Positions 1 through 6,641 of a stretch of DNA of 7,436 bases are shown here, one piece after another. A model generated the notes under the pieces. That model was given only the letters and a program-made list of their open reading frames with translations. It was not told the origin of the DNA and did not search any database. How positions within the stretch are numbered: position 1 is the stretch's first letter; each line of letters starts with the position of its first letter. Position numbers and translations under genes: made by a program. Location: contig JAURNO010000068.1 of the NCBI GenBank assembly GCA_030830145.1, forward strand, positions 1 through 7,436, in the 5' to 3' direction. Source of the stretch: Verrucomicrobiota bacterium. GTDB lineage: Bacteria; Verrucomicrobiota; Verrucomicrobiia; Opitutales; Seribacteraceae.

Positions 1-491
1 CATGGCATTTCTCTTCAATTTCTTTTCTTTCTGAATCTCAACTTACGAAGGACGAATTCATCCAGAGAACCTGCGACAAAACTTCCCCCGAAAGAAAGGC
101 TGTCGACCTTATCCTCAAGGGAGTAAAAGCCGATTTACCGATTCATTCGACTCTTTGCGATCGTTTTAAGAAAGTCCGAAACAAAGGACGACTCAGGTGG
201 TGGGAGAACTTAAAAGGGAAACCCTTTTCCAAAGCTCTTTTTTCCCCCATGTACGGAAACGCTATCGAGGAGTTTCCGAAGGCTGAGGACATACGACAAA
301 TTGAACCCTATCCAACAGACGAAAAGCCTGTTTTTACCGGACACTACTGCTTAGAGCCTCACATCGAAAAAATAAATGGTAACATAGCATGCTTGGATGG
401 ATGCGTCACCTGTGACGAAAAACTGTGGGGCTACAGCCACACAGGCGGATACAATCTATCCAAAGCAAACTTGATTTATAGCGAGTATTAA
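1..491 (+). CDS. PPP-type metallophosphoesterase, C-terminal part (5' truncated)
   Basis: The reading frame is open from base 3 to the TAA at 489-491 (162 residues), with no start in good context, so the gene begins before the window. The tail looks like bacterial calcineurin-like phosphatases of the PPP group, the Ser/Thr phosphatase and diadenosine-tetraphosphatase relatives. A segment at visible residues 31-41 (RKAVDLILKGV) is followed by a basic RVRWW-like stretch at 63-67 (RLRWW). A GHYC motif at 113-116 carries the late GH metal-ligand histidine at bases 342-344. It is followed by NIACLDGCV, the strand usual before the end of the fold, and then a KLWGYSHTG ending. The N-terminal GDxHG and GNHD metal motifs lie outside the window, so activity and substrate cannot be judged. 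The product is probably cytoplasmic and cleaves a phosphoester. The next gene converges on it with a one-base gap. Confidence 0.8.
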   Translation, partial: WHFSSISFLSESQLTKDEFIQRTCDKTSPERKAVDLILKGVKADLPIHSTLCDRFKKVRNKGRLRWWENLKGKPFSKALFSPMYGNAIEEFPKAEDIRQIEPYPTDEKPVFTGHYCLEPHIEKINGNIACLDGCVTCDEKLWGYSHTGGYNLSKANLIYSEY

Positions 492-492
492 G

Positions 493-735
493 TCAATTAC
501 GGCTCGGGTCGGCAGCATCGAGGTCAATCACCTCCCAGGTGGAGTTCCATCGATTCCACTGTTCGACCTTAGTCACTTCGGGCTGCAAGGTACGCTTCTC
601 GCAGGAATATTCGAACATCTCCTTGGCTTCTTCCAAGTCATGAGCCATGAAGTATTTGTCCGAAGATCCGACGGCGTCTCCGAAGTGGTAATGAAACTTA
701 TACTCTTGTACTGGTTCCTCCCTTTCTTTCTTCAT
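493..735 (-). CDS. Small protein of unknown function (80 aa)
   Basis: I do not recognise this family. The 80-residue product is acidic and rich in aromatic residues. It has an N-terminal strand-like segment (YKFHYHFGD, residues 12-20), a helix-like stretch (LEEAKEMFEYSCEKR, 34-48) and a Trp-rich end (EQWNRWNSTWEVIDL, 58-72). The layout strand, then helix with an alternating EEA pattern, then strand fits a small compact alpha/beta domain. There is no signal peptide, membrane segment or metal-binding Cys/His cluster, so it is probably cytoplasmic. The coherent amino acid composition and the tight packing against the phosphatase stop support a real gene rather than a chance frame. The ATG at 733-735 lacks a clear Shine-Dalgarno sequence. 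The gene diverges from the 840-1217 gene, and its promoter should lie in the 104 bases between them. Confidence 0.65.
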   Translation of the reverse strand: MKKEREEPVQEYKFHYHFGDAVGSSDKYFMAHDLEEAKEMFEYSCEKRTLQPEVTKVEQWNRWNSTWEVIDLDAADPSRN

Positions 736-839
736 ACACCCAACTATAATCCAAATTCATCATTTTCGCCAATTCCATCACTCTTTTTTTCAAAGTTTAT
801 TTGCAGAATATCGAAAAGCGAAATAGTAGTCTCAAGCTT
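736..839. promoter_or_regulatory. Divergent intergenic region with candidate -10 boxes
   Basis: The 104 bases between two divergent genes should carry both promoters. On the plus strand a perfect TATAAT lies at 745-750, but no good -35 stands 16-18 bases upstream. Its transcript would have a leader of about 80 bases before the ATG at 840. On the minus strand TTGGCG (767-772) and TATAGT (743-748) are 18 bases apart. A transcript from this pair would start at or next to the ATG at 735, so the message would be leaderless or nearly so. The two -10 boxes overlap, so use of one could hinder the other. This is pattern matching only, in an AT-rich stretch. Confidence 0.25.
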
Positions 840-1217
840 ATGGAACCTTATTCCTTCTCCCACAAGTACGTTAGAGTTCGAATGCGACGCTTCTTCGAGG
901 GTCAGTACAAACATGTATACATCGGACGGGTGATTGCAGAGAACCACAACTGCCTGATTTTGCTCGGTCGTTCTTTCCATTTTAGAAAAATCAGTTCCAG
1001 CGGAGCCATTTCCGGCGAAAGACTGAACAAAACAAACGGACTGCACACCGAACCAGTCTCCGAACGAGCCATTCCATGGGCCTCGATCGAATTCGCTCAA
1101 ATCATCGAGGATTCCGTTAACTACGAGGCTCATCCCGTCTGGGCTTCATCCGGCAATGTCGTTCTTGACGACAAGAATAAGACTTTTATTACCTCGACGC
1201 GAGATCACGGAGAATAA
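840..1217 (+). CDS. Conserved-looking protein of unknown function, possibly Sm-like beta barrel (125 aa)
   Basis: I do not recognise a named family. Residues 8-56 read as a run of short beta strands: HKYVRVRM, then YIGRVIAENHN, then CLILLGRSFHFRKI. After a loop, ERAIPWASIEFAQII (75-89) gives another strand. The order VRV, G-x-V-x-x-E-N, C-L-I-L-L and a final I-P-W-x-x-I-E resembles the strand pattern of Sm/LSm-type barrels, but no Sm consensus is fully met. The protein is basic in its first half and acidic near its end. It has no signal peptide or membrane segment, so it is probably cytoplasmic. I chose the ATG at 840. A TTG at 801 in the same frame would add 13 residues that look like non-coding leader. 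No clear ribosome binding site precedes either start. The gene stands 89 bases before the TIM-barrel gene on the same strand. Confidence 0.65.
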   Translation: MEPYSFSHKYVRVRMRRFFEGQYKHVYIGRVIAENHNCLILLGRSFHFRKISSSGAISGERLNKTNGLHTEPVSERAIPWASIEFAQIIEDSVNYEAHPVWASSGNVVLDDKNKTFITSTRDHGE

Positions 1218-1237
1218 TTTTCCACGCAGCGGTCCTC

Positions 1238-1260
1238 TCGAAAACTTTTTCGAACTTTTT
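1238..1260 (+). terminator. Candidate weak terminator hairpin
   Basis: A perfect inverted repeat, TCGAAAA at 1238-1244 and TTTTCGA at 1247-1253, lies 20 bases after the stop of the 125-aa gene. It is followed by a T-rich run (ACTTTTTCTTTTC). The stem is AT-rich and the loop is only 2-4 bases, so it may be inefficient. If it works, it separates this gene from the TIM-barrel gene 54 bases further on. Confidence 0.35.
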
Positions 1261-1306
1261 CTTTTCAGCCTTGATCGATTGGTAAACTTTCCTACCCATC
1301 AACAAC

Positions 1307-2413
1307 ATGAACACGCACCAAAAAACTATTTCCAGACGTCTCTTCTGTGGCCAGACTGCTTTTATGGGAGCCGCTTTGGGCTCCCAAACACTTACCTTGT
1401 CGGGTAGAACCAAAAGCGGAATCGCTCCCCCATTGGGTTTTGACAACTTCTCGATTCGGGCCCTTGGTTGGAAAGCCGAGAAGCTCATTGAGTACGCGGG
1501 CAAGCAAAAGGTCGACACCCTTCTCTTTTCCGATCTCGACGTGTATGAATCTCACGACAAAGGCTACCTCCGTGAAATCCGCGAAGAATCAAACAGGCAA
1601 GGGATTAAGCTTCACGCCGGCACCGGAGGGATATGCCCTACGGCGGCCAAGTTCAACGACAAGCATGGAAGCGCGGAGGAGCATCTACGTTTGCTGATTC
1701 GGGTGGCCAAGGAGATTGGCTCATCCGTTGCTCGTTGCTACCTCGGGTCGAGCAAGGACCGATTAGGGGAAAAAGGAATCGAGTTCCACATCAAAAGCAC
1801 CATTACCACGTTGAAAAAAGTTCGCAACGAAGCTCTTGATGCGGGGGTAAAGATTGCAGTGGAAAACCATGCCGGAGACATGCATAGCAGGGAACTTGCC
1901 GACTTGATCGAGCGGGCGGGCCCCGATTTCGTTGGTGCCACCCTTGATACCGGGAACGCGACATGGACTCTCGAAGATCCTGTCGATACCTTTCGTAACC
2001 TGGCGCCCTACACCGTTTGCAGCGGCATTCGCGACTCGATGGTATGGCCGAGTGAAAACGGAGCCCGAGTCCAATGGACGGCCATGGGAGAGGGATGTGT
2101 TGACCTGAATACCATCTTTGCCGAATGGAAGGAAAAATGCCCGAACGTGCCCGTGCAAATCGAAACCATTTCCGGATTTTCCAAAGAATTCCCCTACCTC
2201 CAAAGTCAGTTTTGGTCTCCTTATTCGACGATTCGAGCTGAAGATTTTTCCCGCTTCGTTCTCCTTTCCCGAAAAGGCAGGGAGCTCAAATCCTTCTCGC
2301 CCCCGCCTGGAGTCGATCGAAAAAAAGCGCAGCAGGACTATCAGTTGGCGGAACTCGAACGCAGCTTGAAGTTTTGCCGCGAAGAGCTGAGATTGGGAAG
2401 AAAATCAAGCTGA
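1307..2413 (+). CDS. Tat-exported sugar phosphate isomerase/epimerase-like TIM barrel protein
   Basis: This 368-aa protein belongs to the xylose isomerase-like TIM barrel (AP endonuclease 2) family, whose members isomerise or epimerise sugars and polyols with a divalent metal. It opens with a twin-arginine signal (SRRLF at residues 9-13) and a short hydrophobic stretch to about residue 32, so it is probably exported folded to the periplasm. Metal-ligand candidates on successive strands are E186 (AVENHAG), D214 (TLDTGN) and E286 (QIETISG). GEGCVDL (261-267) is the usual G-E-G-x-V-D-L segment. The position that is normally the histidine of an H-x-K/R-D motif is Gly240 (GIRD, 240-243), so metal binding may be altered. 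The last 45 residues form a charged helical tail after a Pro-rich linker. The ATG at 1307 is the only start that keeps the Tat motif near the N terminus. No Shine-Dalgarno is evident. The exact substrate cannot be read from sequence. Confidence 0.85.
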   Translation: MNTHQKTISRRLFCGQTAFMGAALGSQTLTLSGRTKSGIAPPLGFDNFSIRALGWKAEKLIEYAGKQKVDTLLFSDLDVYESHDKGYLREIREESNRQGIKLHAGTGGICPTAAKFNDKHGSAEEHLRLLIRVAKEIGSSVARCYLGSSKDRLGEKGIEFHIKSTITTLKKVRNEALDAGVKIAVENHAGDMHSRELADLIERAGPDFVGATLDTGNATWTLEDPVDTFRNLAPYTVCSGIRDSMVWPSENGARVQWTAMGEGCVDLNTIFAEWKEKCPNVPVQIETISGFSKEFPYLQSQFWSPYSTIRAEDFSRFVLLSRKGRELKSFSPPPGVDRKKAQQDYQLAELERSLKFCREELRLGRKSS

Positions 2414-2575
2414 CGAAGAATTTAACATCGAGGAAAGGCAACAACGGATACCCTTCAGGGTATGGGGTCTATCGGCTCCACAATGCGGGCAGGTCCTCCC
2501 GGGCAGACTAATCCCGTCATAAGGAATTACAGCACCGCATTTTTCGCATTGGAGCTGCAAAACTTTCCTGTCCAT
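2405..2575 (-). CDS. Small zinc-ribbon protein (56 aa)
   Basis: This short gene runs from ATG at 2573-2575 to TGA at 2405-2407. The product carries two CxxC knuckles: C10-x-x-C13 (CEKCG) and C29-x-x-C32 (CPHCG), spaced by 15 residues. That is the layout of a rubredoxin-like or zinc-ribbon fold binding one Zn(II). The second knuckle is preceded by GISLPGRTCP, and the bridging segment (AVIPYDG) suits the usual beta hairpin. A further Cys pair lies at 45-46. The Ser-rich tail (LNSSSA) looks disordered. It begins 18 bases after the histidine phosphatase stop and has an AGGGAG box before it, so it is probably co-transcribed. Its last nine bases overlap the end of the convergent TIM-barrel gene. 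Whether it binds nucleic acid, a protein partner or only zinc is not shown. The knuckles make chance coding unlikely. Confidence 0.65.
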   Translation of the reverse strand: MDRKVLQLQCEKCGAVIPYDGISLPGRTCPHCGADRPHTLKGIRCCLSSMLNSSSA

Positions 2576-2585
2576 CGTTAACTCG

Positions 2586-2591
2586 CTCCCT
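2586..2591 (-). promoter_or_regulatory. Ribosome binding site of the zinc-ribbon gene
   Basis: AGGGAG on the minus strand stands 10 bases before the ATG at 2573-2575, with a second GAG (2582-2584) nearer. It is one of the better Shine-Dalgarno-like sites in the window. It supports translation of this small gene directly after the phosphatase. Confidence 0.45.
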
Positions 2592-2593
2592 GA

Positions 2594-3232
2594 TCAGGCA
2601 TCATCAAGGGAATCCATTCCCTCCAGATGAGCAACGTCTCCCCAGCTCAAAAGGGACCAACCCGTTTCCTTTTTTTCGAATCGGTTCAAGGAACAATTAA
2701 GCAAGACGAAGTTACGCTCAGCCTCAAGAGGGATATTCATCGCATAACGAAAAAACGCCCCAAGCACGCCACCATGAGCAACAACACCTATTTTTGATCC
2801 CTCATGAGCCGACGAAATTTGCTCCACGGCGTTGGCGCAACGTTCGTAAAACTGCTTGAAGCTCTCCCCTCCCGGAGGAACGTATTCAGGCCCGTCGTTG
2901 CGGAAAGACCGGTAAACTTCGGGTTCGCGCTCAATCATATCTTCGGTGGTCAAGCCTTCCAACACTCCCAGATCCCTCTCTCGCAACTCTTCACGGGGAA
3001 TGGCTTCCCACCCGGAAGGTCCGCCGGCAAGGCGTGAAGTATGCATGGCACGCTCCAAGTCACTGGAGTAAAAACAATCAAAGTCACTGGGTCTCATTCT
3101 TCTCCCCAGAGCCTCGGCTTGGGCCACGCCTCGCTCGCTGAGAGGAGAATCCGCATGCCCTTGCCAGCGACCGGATAAGTTCCACTCCGTTTCTCCATGA
3201 CGTATAAGAGTTACTTCGGTTGTGTTGCTCAT
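2594..3232 (-). CDS. Histidine phosphatase family protein (phosphoglycerate mutase-like)
   Basis: The 212-aa product has the full catalytic set of the histidine phosphatase (branch 1) superfamily. It includes the RHGETEWN motif with the nucleophile H12 and R11, an arginine at R61 (SSDLERAMHT), the acid E85 in LRERDLGVLEG, and the second histidine H153 in VVAHGGVLGA. The length matches the small cytoplasmic members annotated as GpmB-like or CobC-like phosphatases, which use a phospho-histidine intermediate to remove phosphate from small metabolites. True cofactor-dependent phosphoglycerate mutases are longer, so a phosphatase is more likely. No cobalamin genes are near, so I give no symbol. 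The ATG at 3230-3232 places the RHG motif at residue 11, the usual distance. The gene is divergent from the PHP hydrolase and probably heads an operon with the zinc-ribbon gene. Confidence 0.9.
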   Translation of the reverse strand: MSNTTEVTLIRHGETEWNLSGRWQGHADSPLSERGVAQAEALGRRMRPSDFDCFYSSDLERAMHTSRLAGGPSGWEAIPREELRERDLGVLEGLTTEDMIEREPEVYRSFRNDGPEYVPPGGESFKQFYERCANAVEQISSAHEGSKIGVVAHGGVLGAFFRYAMNIPLEAERNFVLLNCSLNRFEKKETGWSLLSWGDVAHLEGMDSLDDA

Positions 3233-3275
3233 GGGTTTGAATTAGCACGGGAGAGATAATCGGTCAGCCTAAATC

Positions 3276-3304
3276 ATCATTATCTTTTACCGAAAAGATG
3301 GCAA
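3276..3304 (-). promoter_or_regulatory. Candidate promoter with internal inverted repeat (operator-like)
   Basis: On the minus strand, TTGCCA (3299-3304) and AATGAT (3276-3281) are 17 bases apart, matching sigma-70 -35 and -10 boxes at 5 and 4 of 6 positions. The spacer is almost exactly filled by a perfect inverted repeat, ATCTTTT (3282-3288) and AAAAGAT (3293-3299), separated by four bases. A repressor bound there would block transcription of the histidine phosphatase operon and could affect the divergent PHP gene. No regulator gene is adjacent, so this is a prediction from sequence pattern alone. Confidence 0.35.
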
Positions 3305-3367
3305 CGGGGGTTGCACACCTTCAGCCATTTTCTCAAAGTATGGCTTTATTATCAACATACAAAGCCC

Positions 3368-5863
3368 ATGAAATCCCTTCCAATACTTACCTTTCTCTTC
3401 TTGACTGCATCTCTACTCGCCAAGGTCGAAGTCTTCGAAATCTACAAGGACAATGTAAATCTTTTGCCTGAAGGAAAAGAAGCAGATGGGATCATCGGAG
3501 ACTTTTTGATCAGAAACAAGGTAATAGAATGCGTCATCGGTGGTTCGGCTGACAACCGCAAGGCGAACATGGGTGCCTTTTGGGGGGTGGACGGAGTTAC
3601 CCCCGGATGCCTCTACGATCTCTGCTTACGGGGAAGCAAAAACGATCAACTCACGATCTTTTCTCCTTCCCGCCAACAGGGGAGAGTTTCCTATGTCCGC
3701 CCTAGCCCAGACGGGAACGGTGTGGAGGTCGTGGTATCCTCCGCTCTTTCGGGGTCTTTGTTCAAGCGGCATCTTTATCACATCAAGGAAAACGAGGCAG
3801 GCATAACGATCGATACCGTGCTCCGCAACGAAGGCTCCAAACCCGCCTCGGGTCCGATCACCGACCGATGGACACGCTTCAATTCCTCGGGAAGGTTCGG
3901 GTCAATCGAGTGGGCGGACTCCGTCGACCCATCGGACAAAGCGGGATATGCCTACGCATGGCTTCCCGGTGAAAACGGTAAAGTACTTCCGAGAAACACC
4001 AGTTTGAACCCAGGAGATGAAATCAAAATCAAACGTTTTGTTGCAGTTGGAGAATCTCCGGCTCATGCCCTCGGCCTGGTGGCGGCAAAACTCGGAAAGA
4101 CAGGACGATTGAAATTAAGTATCACAGGCATTGACAAGAAACCCGTAACGACCGCTTCGGTCGACTTCCAATTGAAAGACTCGACTATACGCGGATATCC
4201 GGACGAAAACGGCAAGCTCGAACTACTGCTTCCGGAGGGCTCTTGGAAATTGTCTATCAAAGATATCGGACGGGAAGGAGAAGAGCTTTCCCTTGAGATC
4301 AAAGACGGTCAATCCGTTGAAAAAAGCATCTCCATGGATGTGCAGTCGGGTGTTCGCTTTTCAGTCAAGCAAGAAGACGGCTCGACAACTCCCTGCAAAG
4401 TCCAGTTCATTGGATTGGAAGGGACCCCCAACCCCAAGCTTGGCCCGGGTGATCGGGCGCACGGATGCAAGGACCAGTACCATTCCGAAAAAGGAGAGTT
4501 TTCCGTGGCTCTTGATCCGGGCAAGTACAAGCTGATCGTCACCCGGGGAATCGAACATGACCATATCGATAAAACAATTGTGGTACCAAAGGGCAAATAC
4601 GTCGAATTCGACGCAACGCTCAAACGTACCGTAAAAACCCCCGGTTGGGTAAGCACCGACTTCCATAATCACTCTACACCTAGCGGAGATAATGTGTGCG
4701 CAACCGCGGACCGGTTGATCAACTTGGCTGCCGAGCATATCGAATTCGCACCCACTACGGAACACAACCGGATCATGGACTGGACACCCTACATCGAGAG
4801 ACTTGGGTTAAAAGGCGAAATATCAACAATCCCCGGAATGGAACTCACTGGTTCCGGAGCCCACCTCAATGCTTTTCCCCTAACGCCCAACCCCTATCAT
4901 CAGGACAATGGAGCCCCTCAGTGGGTAAAGGACCCGAGAATCAATGCCCTCAACCTTAAGAATCATTCGGGGCATCATCCGACGGGATGGATACACATCA
5001 ATCATCCCGACATGATTGAAAATTTCGTCGACCGGAATAAGGACGGAAAACCGGACGGGGGGTACCATGGTATTCTGTCGCTCATCGACGCCATAGAGAC
5101 TGAAAACTACCGGCCCGCCACGATCCTCTCGCAAGCACCTTATCGGATCACCCGAAGAGCGAGCCGAGAACAGGTTACGATCGTTCGTGAATTCGTCTGG
5201 CTGCAGATGCTTAACCACGGAATGAAAACTTGGGGAATCGCCGTATCCGACGCGCACGCCGTGCACGGAAACGGTGTTGGCGGATGGCGCACTTACGTCC
5301 GTTCTTCCACCGACGATCCGGCCAAGATCGACTGGGCTGAAATAAGCCGACGATCCAAGGCCGGGCAAATGATTTTGAGTTCCGGCCCTTACCTCGAGGT
5401 CGAAACGGCGGATGGGATACAAGCTGGCGGTCTGGCTAGGGCAAATGGAACGATTGACCTGAAGATCCGTGTTCAGTGCTCCTCCTGGATTGACATCGAC
5501 CGCATCCAAATACTGGTCAATGGCAGGCAGGTAGAAAGCTTGAATTTCACCCGCAAGTCTCACCCCAAGTTGTTCTCGGACGAAGTTTTGAAATTTGGCC
5601 AAACAATCCCCGTTGCCCTCACCGCAGACGCTCACTTGATCGTGGTGGCTTACGGTGAAAACTTCGACTTGAAGACCGGCTTTGGAACGAGCGCACAATC
5701 TGCGGCCAAGCCCTGTGCCTACAACAACCCCATCTTCGTGGACTTGGACGGAAATGGCTTTACCCCCAATGGAGACAGCTTGGGCTTCCCCTTGCCCAGT
5801 GGGCGCATAAGCGTCACCCAAGCCAAGGAACAACTCACCAAGGCAGGACTTTCTTTGGAATAA
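3368..5863 (+). CDS. Secreted CehA/McbA family PHP-domain metallohydrolase
   Basis: I take the ATG at 3368, which begins a Sec signal peptide (MKSLPILTFLFLTASLLA). The in-frame TTG at 3311 would bury the signal behind 19 residues. The mature 831-aa product has an N-terminal beta-rich domain (about 20-240). Two carboxypeptidase-regulatory-like beta sandwiches follow (about 245-325 and 328-420, each with G-x-x-K-L or GKYKL strands). The PHP metallohydrolase domain spans about 428-680, with a C-terminal beta domain after it. Metal-site residues are H433 and H435 (DFHNHS), E465 and H466 (TEHN), E492, H499 with N501 (AHLNAFPL), H546 (NHP), and D628 with H630 (SDAHAV). These fit the CehA/McbA branch, whose namesakes cleave carbamate esters, but most homologues have unknown substrates. 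Calcium-loop-like DxNxDGxxD sits at 555-563 and a related Asp/Asn loop near 792-803. The protein is probably periplasmic or extracellular. No Shine-Dalgarno is visible. Confidence 0.88.
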   Translation: MKSLPILTFLFLTASLLAKVEVFEIYKDNVNLLPEGKEADGIIGDFLIRNKVIECVIGGSADNRKANMGAFWGVDGVTPGCLYDLCLRGSKNDQLTIFSPSRQQGRVSYVRPSPDGNGVEVVVSSALSGSLFKRHLYHIKENEAGITIDTVLRNEGSKPASGPITDRWTRFNSSGRFGSIEWADSVDPSDKAGYAYAWLPGENGKVLPRNTSLNPGDEIKIKRFVAVGESPAHALGLVAAKLGKTGRLKLSITGIDKKPVTTASVDFQLKDSTIRGYPDENGKLELLLPEGSWKLSIKDIGREGEELSLEIKDGQSVEKSISMDVQSGVRFSVKQEDGSTTPCKVQFIGLEGTPNPKLGPGDRAHGCKDQYHSEKGEFSVALDPGKYKLIVTRGIEHDHIDKTIVVPKGKYVEFDATLKRTVKTPGWVSTDFHNHSTPSGDNVCATADRLINLAAEHIEFAPTTEHNRIMDWTPYIERLGLKGEISTIPGMELTGSGAHLNAFPLTPNPYHQDNGAPQWVKDPRINALNLKNHSGHHPTGWIHINHPDMIENFVDRNKDGKPDGGYHGILSLIDAIETENYRPATILSQAPYRITRRASREQVTIVREFVWLQMLNHGMKTWGIAVSDAHAVHGNGVGGWRTYVRSSTDDPAKIDWAEISRRSKAGQMILSSGPYLEVETADGIQAGGLARANGTIDLKIRVQCSSWIDIDRIQILVNGRQVESLNFTRKSHPKLFSDEVLKFGQTIPVALTADAHLIVVAYGENFDLKTGFGTSAQSAAKPCAYNNPIFVDLDGNGFTPNGDSLGFPLPSGRISVTQAKEQLTKAGLSLE

Positions 5864-5953
5864 AAAGTCTCCGAAACGAAGCCATGGAAAACTAGCATAC
5901 AAAAAATCACACAGACATCAAACCCCACCAAATTACAACCGGCAGTATCCGGC

Positions 5954-6634
5954 ATGAATGAGCAACTAATTTCAACCCTGACCGATCTCGCGGTCCGTAA
6001 ATACGCTTCAGAAGAAGGTAACGAGATGCTTTCGTCCTTCCTGAAAAAAACGATGACTCTTCGGGCTACCTTTGTCTCGAACGAGCGAACCTTTTCGAGC
6101 CGATACGAAAAAAGCTATGTGGATGGGCAAACCATCCTCGCCCTCCTTGGCGAAAAAGAGCATGAAGTCGCCATACTCATACATCCCGACAGCAATTGGA
6201 AAGAAGATCACAAACCGGTGCTTCCTCTTAAGCAAGGAGACACTTTTGAAATTGAGGTCGAGCTACTTGGGTTTAACGCTCTACATCAAAGGGTGACCTT
6301 CGGTGAGTTCATACCCGAAAAAATGAGGTCGCACCCAAACGAAGGTGGGTACGGATCAAGGCCGGACGTCACCGTAAAAATACCATCCGTACAGCCTCCA
6401 ATAGAAAGACCAAAGAGAAGAAGGAAAGCTGAGAAAACCCACGATCTCGAGGAAAAAAGCAGAACGCGATTCGTCCAGGAAGAAGACAAATCCAAAAACT
6501 TGGGGTGCAGTCCCTTTGCGTCGGGCTTACCCGAAGGAAATTACCTAAAATGGCTTATATTCTTCTTTTCTCTTTCACTCATTGCCTTTGTCGCCGGATA
6601 TGCAATCAGAAAAGTCGCAAATATATTCAACTAA
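5954..6634 (+). CDS. Unknown protein with a C-terminal membrane anchor (226 aa)
   Basis: I do not recognise the family. The product has no N-terminal signal. A folded region spans about residues 1-120: helical at first (EQLISTLTDLAVRKYASEEG), then strand-rich (TLRATFVSNERTFSSRYEK, EVAILIHP, DTFEIEVELLGFNALHQRVTFGEF). A hydrophilic, probably disordered linker follows at about 121-195, with a strongly basic patch (ERPKRRRKAEK, 151-161). A single hydrophobic helix covers about 198-217 and leaves only nine residues after it. That arrangement suits a tail-anchored protein with its bulk in the cytoplasm. The strand-rich part is vaguely like an OB-type beta barrel, but I cannot confirm it. The ATG at 5954 is 90 bases after the PHP gene, so co-transcription is possible. 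No ribosome binding site is obvious. Confidence 0.65.
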   Translation: MNEQLISTLTDLAVRKYASEEGNEMLSSFLKKTMTLRATFVSNERTFSSRYEKSYVDGQTILALLGEKEHEVAILIHPDSNWKEDHKPVLPLKQGDTFEIEVELLGFNALHQRVTFGEFIPEKMRSHPNEGGYGSRPDVTVKIPSVQPPIERPKRRRKAEKTHDLEEKSRTRFVQEEDKSKNLGCSPFASGLPEGNYLKWLIFFFSLSLIAFVAGYAIRKVANIFN

Positions 6635-6641
6635 TCTTATC

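Noticed and set aside
801..839. TTG start adding 13 residues to the 125-aa protein.
   Set aside because: There is no ribosome binding site and the added residues look like leader sequence. The ATG at 840 is preferred, with some doubt.
744..1133. Long minus-strand open frame (129 codons) opposite the 125-aa gene.
   Set aside because: It overlaps the better plus-strand gene almost fully, and the protein has an incoherent composition with no recognisable motif.
2448..2463. Hairpin ATACCC-TTCA-GGGTAT after the TIM-barrel gene, considered as a terminator.
   Set aside because: It lies inside the zinc-ribbon coding sequence and has no T tract on either side. Chance or codon content explains it.
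3311..3341. TTGCAC and AAGTAT as a plus-strand promoter for the PHP gene.
   Set aside because: The spacing is 19 bases and the -10 match is poor, so it is too weak to list.
3311..3367. TTG start adding 19 residues to the PHP hydrolase.
   Set aside because: The ATG at 3368 directly begins a classical signal peptide, and the extension has no signal-like features.
4880..5902. Minus-strand open frame of 340 codons opposite the PHP domain.
   Set aside because: It is antisense to clearly conserved metal-site motifs. Such long shadows are common opposite GC-rich third positions.
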